In this document: positions 7,323 to 10,896 of the stretch, one piece after another | Numbering within the stretch: the stretch's first letter is position 1 | Layout: each line of letters opens with the position of its first letter | Assembly: GCA_003484865.1 (NCBI GenBank) | Contig: DMZT01000161.1 | Span: 1 to 10,896 of the forward strand | DNA: 10,896 nucleotides | Direction: 5' to 3' | Source: Stenotrophomonas sp. | GTDB lineage: Bacteria; Pseudomonadota; Gammaproteobacteria; Xanthomonadales; Xanthomonadaceae | Notes under the pieces: model-generated | The model's database searches: none | Seen by the model: the letters and a program-made list of their open reading frames with translations, nothing else | What the model was told of the DNA's origin: nothing | Program-made: the position numbers and the translations under genes

Positions 7323-7519
7323 GCGTCATGCTCGGATGACCTGCAGCCACGTTACCCCCGTGCGCAGACCTCGCGCAACACAGCGCCGCATCGGCGGTGC
7401 GCGCCCCCCTCACACGCCTGCGGCAGTAGCTGCGACAGACTGACCCCTGTCCCGCGCGCCGGTTGCTGGCATCCTTTGTCCATGATTGTTGTCCTGTCCT
7501 CTCCCCGCCGGTGCCCGGC
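7323..7519. promoter_or_regulatory. Divergent promoter region between puuD and puuB
   Basis: These 197 bases must hold the promoters for both the puuD-puuA-pot array and puuB. Two inverted repeats could be operator sites: GTCAT-N6-ATGAC at 7325-7340, directly upstream of the puuD start, and TGCGC-N7-GCGCA at 7361-7377. A small hairpin, GCCGG-N3-CCGGC (7507-7519), abuts the puuB ATG. I find no convincing sigma-70 pair on either strand and no good sigma-54 GG-N10-GC element. A palindrome typical of PuuR was not recognised. Confidence 0.45.
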
Positions 7520-8806
7520 ATGACGGCTGCCGGCGAGGCGCATGCACCCAGCTGGTACGCCGACAGCGTGCCGGGCGCGCCGCTACGTGAACCGCTGACG
7601 GGGGATCTGAGCGCCGACGTGTGCGTGCTGGGTGCCGGCTACACCGGCCTGTCCGCCGCCCTGACCCTGGCCGAGCGCGGTTATCGCGTCGTGCTGCTGG
7701 AGGCGCACCGCGTGGGCTGGGGGGCGTCCGGCCGCAACGGTGGTCAGGCGATCGTCGGCTACGGCTGCGAAGTGGATACGCTCGAGCATCTGGTGGGCGC
7801 TGAAGACGCGCGGGCGCTGTTCGAATTCTCGCGCGATGGCATGCGCCTGCTGCGTGACCGCATCGTCCGCCACCAGATCGAGTGCGATTGGCGCGACGGC
7901 CATGCCAGCGTGCCGATCAAACCCCGCCAGGAGCGCATGCTGCGCGCCGGGCTGATCGATCTGGCCCAGCGCTACGACTATCCACTGCAATGGTGGGACC
8001 GCACACAGCTGCGCGGGCAGCTGGACAGCCCCCGCTATCGCGGGGCGATGTTCGATCCCCACAGCGGCCACCTGCATCCGCTGGCCTACGCGCAGGGCCT
8101 GGCCCGTGCCGCGGAGGCGGCCGGCGCGGTGATCCACGAGCAGTCCCCGGTCCTGCAGCTGATCCGCGGGCCCCGGCCGCAGCTGCGCACCGCGCACGGC
8201 ACGGTCAGCGCCGACCACGTGGTGATCGCCGGCAATGCCTGGCTGGAGGGCATCGCGCCGGAGCTGGAATCGCGGATCATGCCGGTCGGCACCTATATCG
8301 GTGCCAGTGCGGTCCTTGGGCAAGCACGGGCGCAATCGCTGATCCGCAACGACATGGCCGTGGCCGACGTCAGCTGGGCACTGGACTACTTCCGCCTCAG
8401 CCGTGATCACCGCCTGCTGTTCGGCGGCCAGGCCAGCTACTCCGCCCTGCCCCCGCCCGGCCTGCGCGGTGTGATGACACGGCGCATGCGCGCGGTGTTC
8501 CCGCAGCTGGCCGACGTGGAGCTGGAGTACGTGTGGGGCGGCTATGTGGATATCACCCGCAACCGCGCCCCGCACTGGGGCCGACTGACCCCGAATGTCT
8601 ATTTCGCGCAGGGCTTCTCGGGCCACGGTGTTGCCGCAGCGGGCCTGGCGGGCCAGGTGCTGGCCGAAGCCATCGCCGGCCAGGCGGAGCGCCTGGATGT
8701 ATTCGAACGCATTCCGCACCGCCCCTTCCCCGGCGGGCGCATGCTGCGAACCCCGCTGCTGGTTGCGGCGATGTCCTGGTACAAGCTGCGGGATGCGTTG
8801 TGGTGA
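7520..8806 (+). CDS. puuB: Gamma-glutamylputrescine oxidase PuuB (FAD-dependent, DAO family)
   Basis: FAD flavoprotein that oxidises gamma-glutamylputrescine to gamma-glutamyl-gamma-aminobutyraldehyde with release of ammonia and hydrogen peroxide. It has 428 residues from the ATG at 7520 (E. coli PuuB 426). Seen: dinucleotide motif VLGAGYTGLSAA with glycines 38, 40 and 43, ribose-binding Glu61 in LLEAHR, GWGASGRNGGQ at 66-76, GHLHPLAYA in mid-protein, IAGNAWL, and the C-terminal GFSGHGV at 365-371, followed by PFPGGR. The start is uncertain: no Shine-Dalgarno precedes the ATG, an in-frame GTG lies at 7511 and a TTG at 7463, and a small hairpin sits directly upstream. The ATG gives the family length. 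It is divergent from puuD and therefore likely shares its regulation. No terminator is obvious after the stop. Confidence 0.93.
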   Translation: MTAAGEAHAPSWYADSVPGAPLREPLTGDLSADVCVLGAGYTGLSAALTLAERGYRVVLLEAHRVGWGASGRNGGQAIVGYGCEVDTLEHLVGAEDARALFEFSRDGMRLLRDRIVRHQIECDWRDGHASVPIKPRQERMLRAGLIDLAQRYDYPLQWWDRTQLRGQLDSPRYRGAMFDPHSGHLHPLAYAQGLARAAEAAGAVIHEQSPVLQLIRGPRPQLRTAHGTVSADHVVIAGNAWLEGIAPELESRIMPVGTYIGASAVLGQARAQSLIRNDMAVADVSWALDYFRLSRDHRLLFGGQASYSALPPPGLRGVMTRRMRAVFPQLADVELEYVWGGYVDITRNRAPHWGRLTPNVYFAQGFSGHGVAAAGLAGQVLAEAIAGQAERLDVFERIPHRPFPGGRMLRTPLLVAAMSWYKLRDALW

Positions 8807-9274
8807 GGGCGCAAGGGGCGTTCGGCGACCACGGGTAAAGTGAGACACGGCGCGACATCTGAAAGCGGTCGCTCTGTTTCCCGGCAGCGCCAGACCGGGA
8901 GTGCCAGCAGATGGCATGGGAGCGCATCTCCTGCTGCGCACGACGCGCGTCACAGCGCAACGATGTGTGGAGAATGCGTCATATCAAGGCCTGCAGTGGC
9001 AGAGATGGGCGCGCCTCGAACACGGGACGTCATCTGTGTATCCGCGGCGCAGCTCGACTGCGGGCCCTACGACGAGCGTGAAGAGTTTCCTAAGAAAATG
9101 AGATATGTGTCACGCCCATGGCCCCGACCCATGCCCGCGCGTGAATCCATACACTGCGCGCGCCATCGCGCCGGACCACTTGCGCAATTGCATAATCCGG
9201 CGCGTGTATATACCGTCCAATCTGATCGCGGCATTGATACACAGGGATGTTGACGGCACGAACAGGGGGAGCCG
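8807..9274. other. 468-base stretch without a convincing gene; probable promoter of the MASE1 gene
   Basis: Open frames here look random, with no recognisable protein or initiation signals. A 6-bp inverted repeat, TCCCGG (8879-8884) and CCGGGA (8895-8900), lies 72 bases past puuB without a T-run. AT-rich islands occur at about 9088-9113 and 9179-9213, standing out from the GC-rich surroundings. The second contains TTGCGC (9180-9185), GCAATTGC (9184-9191), CATAAT (9191-9196) and TATATA (9207-9212). None gives a -35/-10 pair with normal spacing. No tRNA or CRISPR repeat was seen. Confidence 0.5.
9167..9204. repeat. 8-bp inverted repeat flanking an AT-rich core upstream of the MASE1 gene
   Basis: CGCGCCGG (9167-9174) and CCGGCGCG (9197-9204) are perfect inverted copies separated by 22 bases. 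The separating bases include the palindrome GCAATTGC and a CATAAT box, an AT-rich core between GC-rich arms. It lies 70 bases before the GTG start of the next gene. It could be an operator pair about three helical turns across, or a long-loop hairpin in the 5' leader. The role is inferred only. Confidence 0.4.
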
Positions 9275-10870
9275 GTGCGAGGAGAATGGTGGAAAAATGG
9301 ACTTCAGTTGAATCTGCGCATCGAGCCGATCGGGCTTGTCCTTGCCGTCATCTATGCCTTTGCCTGTTGGGGCGCACGCAAGCTGTCCCTCGACCAGTTC
9401 TACCTGCCTGCCGGCATACGCGTGGCTGCACTGCTGCTCTGTCCACCACGACTGTGGCCCTATCTGTTCCTGGGTGAGTACGCCTACTTCGCGCAGATGC
9501 GTTACCCGATGGTGGAGAAGTACGGGCTGGCGTGGGTCATTCTCGCCTCCGTCTCGCTGATGCCCACGGTGGCAACGATCGTGCGACTGCATCGCAAAAT
9601 GGTGATCGCCACCACGCAGGCTTGGTTGCTCTCGGTTGGCGCAGCATCAGCCGTAGCCGTCACCTCGTTGAACCTGGTTTTGATGCACTTGCTTTGGCCG
9701 ACTCCAGATGTCCCCCTCCTTACGGGCGCGGCGCGCTACATGGTGGGCGACTTCATCGGCATTCTGACGGTCGTCCCTCTTGCCCTGCTATGGGCAAGTA
9801 GGCGCACGGAACTTGCATGGACAGGCCGGTTCCTGACGCCGAGCATCGCCGCACTGGCACTGATGATATTGACCGGGATCGCTTCTGCGCTCGTTCCTGC
9901 AGAGTCCGCCACGGTCAAGAGCAGCCTGCAATTGTTGATGGCGCTACCGGCGATAGCGCTTACCTGTCTTCTTGGTTGGCGTGGGGCGGCAATTGCCGTG
10001 CCGTCACTCAACCTCATCATTGGGCTTACGACGCCAAAACCGTATCCACTGGCATTTGATGCGACAACGTTTACGACGCAGATGATCATGGCCATTGCGA
10101 GTATCGCGCTGCTTTTGTTCGGCTCACGCATTACGCACTATTATCATCGCTATCAGATTCGTGATGACGGCGAGAGAAACGCCCTAAAACTGGCGCGCAA
10201 TTCACACATGGCCAGTGAAAAAGGTCTACGAGAACGTGCACTTCATCTCAGGAAGCTTGGCGATGGCATCGAGGTATCGCTTAAAGAGGTGGTGACCTGG
10301 CTGAAACTGCAGGGTCACCATGAGATAGCAAACGGGCTGATGAACACTGCAACGTTGCATTCACAGCAGTTCCGCACACAGGCAAGCATGGTCTATCCAA
10401 CGGCATTGGATCAGTTGGGCCTCTACGTTGCACTGCAAGCCGGCGGCGTCCGTGAATGCTGGGACCAGAGCAACCGGGTGACTCGGCCTCGCTTGGAAGG
10501 CGACCCTTGCATGTTGAGTACAGGCCTTCAGCTCGCGGCCTATCGTGCGCTCACTGAAGCGGTACCCCTGCTTTTGGAGCATGAGTTTGGACAGATAATG
10601 GTCCGCGCCCGCTGCGGGGGTTTCGGGTCGCAACGGGGAATCCTTTTAGTGGTAGCACTGCTTGATTCAGCCCAGCCGTTGTCCGAGACAACCGTCGCCA
10701 TGGTGGATGAGCATCTGGCAGGCCTGCCTCTTGCTTACGGCGGCTTTGTACACTGCCGCCGCAACCGCATCAGGATAGTGCTCACGGAGGCAGCCGCGCG
10801 CTCCCCCGCCAGAGCGACAGACATGCCGCGGCAAAACTGGGTGCGGGAAAGCATCCGATCTGGACAATAG
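9275..10870 (+). CDS. MASE1-domain membrane protein, UhpB-like with degenerate histidine-kinase core
   Basis: 531 residues. Residues about 17-287 form eight or so membrane segments of MASE1 type; LPAGIRVAALLLCPPRLWPY (44-63) closely resembles the UhpB sensor segment. A linker (288-322) leads to a region that follows the NarL/UhpB kinase layout. In UhpB the phosphoacceptor segment is ARELHDDIG; here it reads LRKLGDGIE (325-333), with Gly329 at the histidine position. The ATP-lid N-box reads TEAVPLLLEHE (427-437), without asparagine. The DxGxG glycine box is replaced by LLDSAQPLS (462-470). The protein is therefore probably a signalling pseudokinase, not an active kinase. The start is the GTG at 9275 after GGGGGAG; a TTG at 9308 is possible. 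Codons are unlike the neighbours, with ATA several times and AGA, AGG, CTA and TTA also used. The substrate sensed and any partner are unknown. Confidence 0.75.
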   Translation: MRGEWWKNGLQLNLRIEPIGLVLAVIYAFACWGARKLSLDQFYLPAGIRVAALLLCPPRLWPYLFLGEYAYFAQMRYPMVEKYGLAWVILASVSLMPTVATIVRLHRKMVIATTQAWLLSVGAASAVAVTSLNLVLMHLLWPTPDVPLLTGAARYMVGDFIGILTVVPLALLWASRRTELAWTGRFLTPSIAALALMILTGIASALVPAESATVKSSLQLLMALPAIALTCLLGWRGAAIAVPSLNLIIGLTTPKPYPLAFDATTFTTQMIMAIASIALLLFGSRITHYYHRYQIRDDGERNALKLARNSHMASEKGLRERALHLRKLGDGIEVSLKEVVTWLKLQGHHEIANGLMNTATLHSQQFRTQASMVYPTALDQLGLYVALQAGGVRECWDQSNRVTRPRLEGDPCMLSTGLQLAAYRALTEAVPLLLEHEFGQIMVRARCGGFGSQRGILLVVALLDSAQPLSETTVAMVDEHLAGLPLAYGGFVHCRRNRIRIVLTEAAARSPARATDMPRQNWVRESIRSGQ

Positions 10871-10896
10871 ATCCTTCCGGTGCCCTCCAAAGTGCG
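10871..10896. other. Right-edge sequence after the MASE1 gene
   Basis: Twenty-six bases follow the TAG stop before the window ends. No hairpin, T-run or start of another gene can be identified in them. Confidence 0.4.

Noticed and set aside
7463..7500. A sigma-54 promoter on the minus strand near GGACAAAGGATGCC
   Set aside because: The GG and GC elements are nine rather than ten bases apart and the flanking consensus is poor.
8879..8900. Terminator after puuB
   Set aside because: The 6-bp stem with a 10-base loop is weak, has no T-run, and lies 72 bases past the stop.
7583..8953. A 456-codon minus-strand frame opposite puuB
   Set aside because: PuuB on the plus strand is recognised end to end, and the opposite frame has the biased composition of a shadow.
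9180..9212. TTGCGC and TATATA as a sigma-70 promoter
   Set aside because: The spacing between them is 21 bases, too long for a normal promoter. CATAAT at 9191 has no -35 partner at 16-18 bases.
8840..9253. A 137-codon plus-strand frame in the spacer before the MASE1 gene
   Set aside because: It has a GTG start without a ribosome site, random-looking composition and no motif, and it spans the probable promoter. An overlapping 66-codon frame at 8901-9101 was rejected for the same reasons.

Overview
The window comes from a GC-rich gammaproteobacterium. Codon usage is strongly GC3-biased, start codons overlap stop codons as ATGA, and the protein variants look like those of Xanthomonadaceae (Stenotrophomonas, Xanthomonas and relatives). 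The family assignment is an inference from protein resemblance; no marker gene is present to prove it.

Positions 1-7322 hold a minus-strand, operon-like array for uptake and breakdown of putrescine. In transcription order it is puuD (gamma-glutamyl-GABA hydrolase), puuA (gamma-glutamylputrescine synthetase), potF (polyamine-binding lipoprotein), potG (ATPase), potH and potI (permeases), then a succinate-semialdehyde dehydrogenase gene that runs off the left edge. Three junctions (puuD/puuA, potG/potH, potH/potI) are 4-base ATGA overlaps. The other three (puuA/potF, potF/potG, potI/dehydrogenase) are gaps of 75-131 bases, each holding a perfect inverted repeat. This suggests post-transcriptional tuning of gene dosage within one transcript.

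A 197-base divergent spacer (7323-7519) separates this array from plus-strand puuB (7520-8806), the FAD oxidase of the same pathway. The expected flow is import by PotFGHI, glutamylation by PuuA, oxidation by PuuB, dehydrogenation by a PuuC not seen here, hydrolysis by PuuD to GABA, transamination by an enzyme not seen here, and oxidation of succinate semialdehyde to succinate by the partial dehydrogenase. No puuC, puuE/gabT or puuR-type regulator is visible. The order puuD-puuA-potFGHI resembles the Pseudomonas spu cluster without its aminotransferase gene.

Positions 8807-9274 are a 468-base stretch without a convincing gene. It contains AT-rich islands and an 8-bp inverted repeat at 9167-9204. 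The plus-strand gene at 9275-10870 then encodes a membrane protein with an N-terminal MASE1 domain resembling the sugar-phosphate sensor UhpB. Its histidine-kinase core appears to have lost the phosphoacceptor histidine, the N-box asparagine and the glycine box. Its codon use is less GC-biased than that of its neighbours. This apparent pseudokinase, and the remodelled ligand pocket of PotF, are the least ordinary things in the window.
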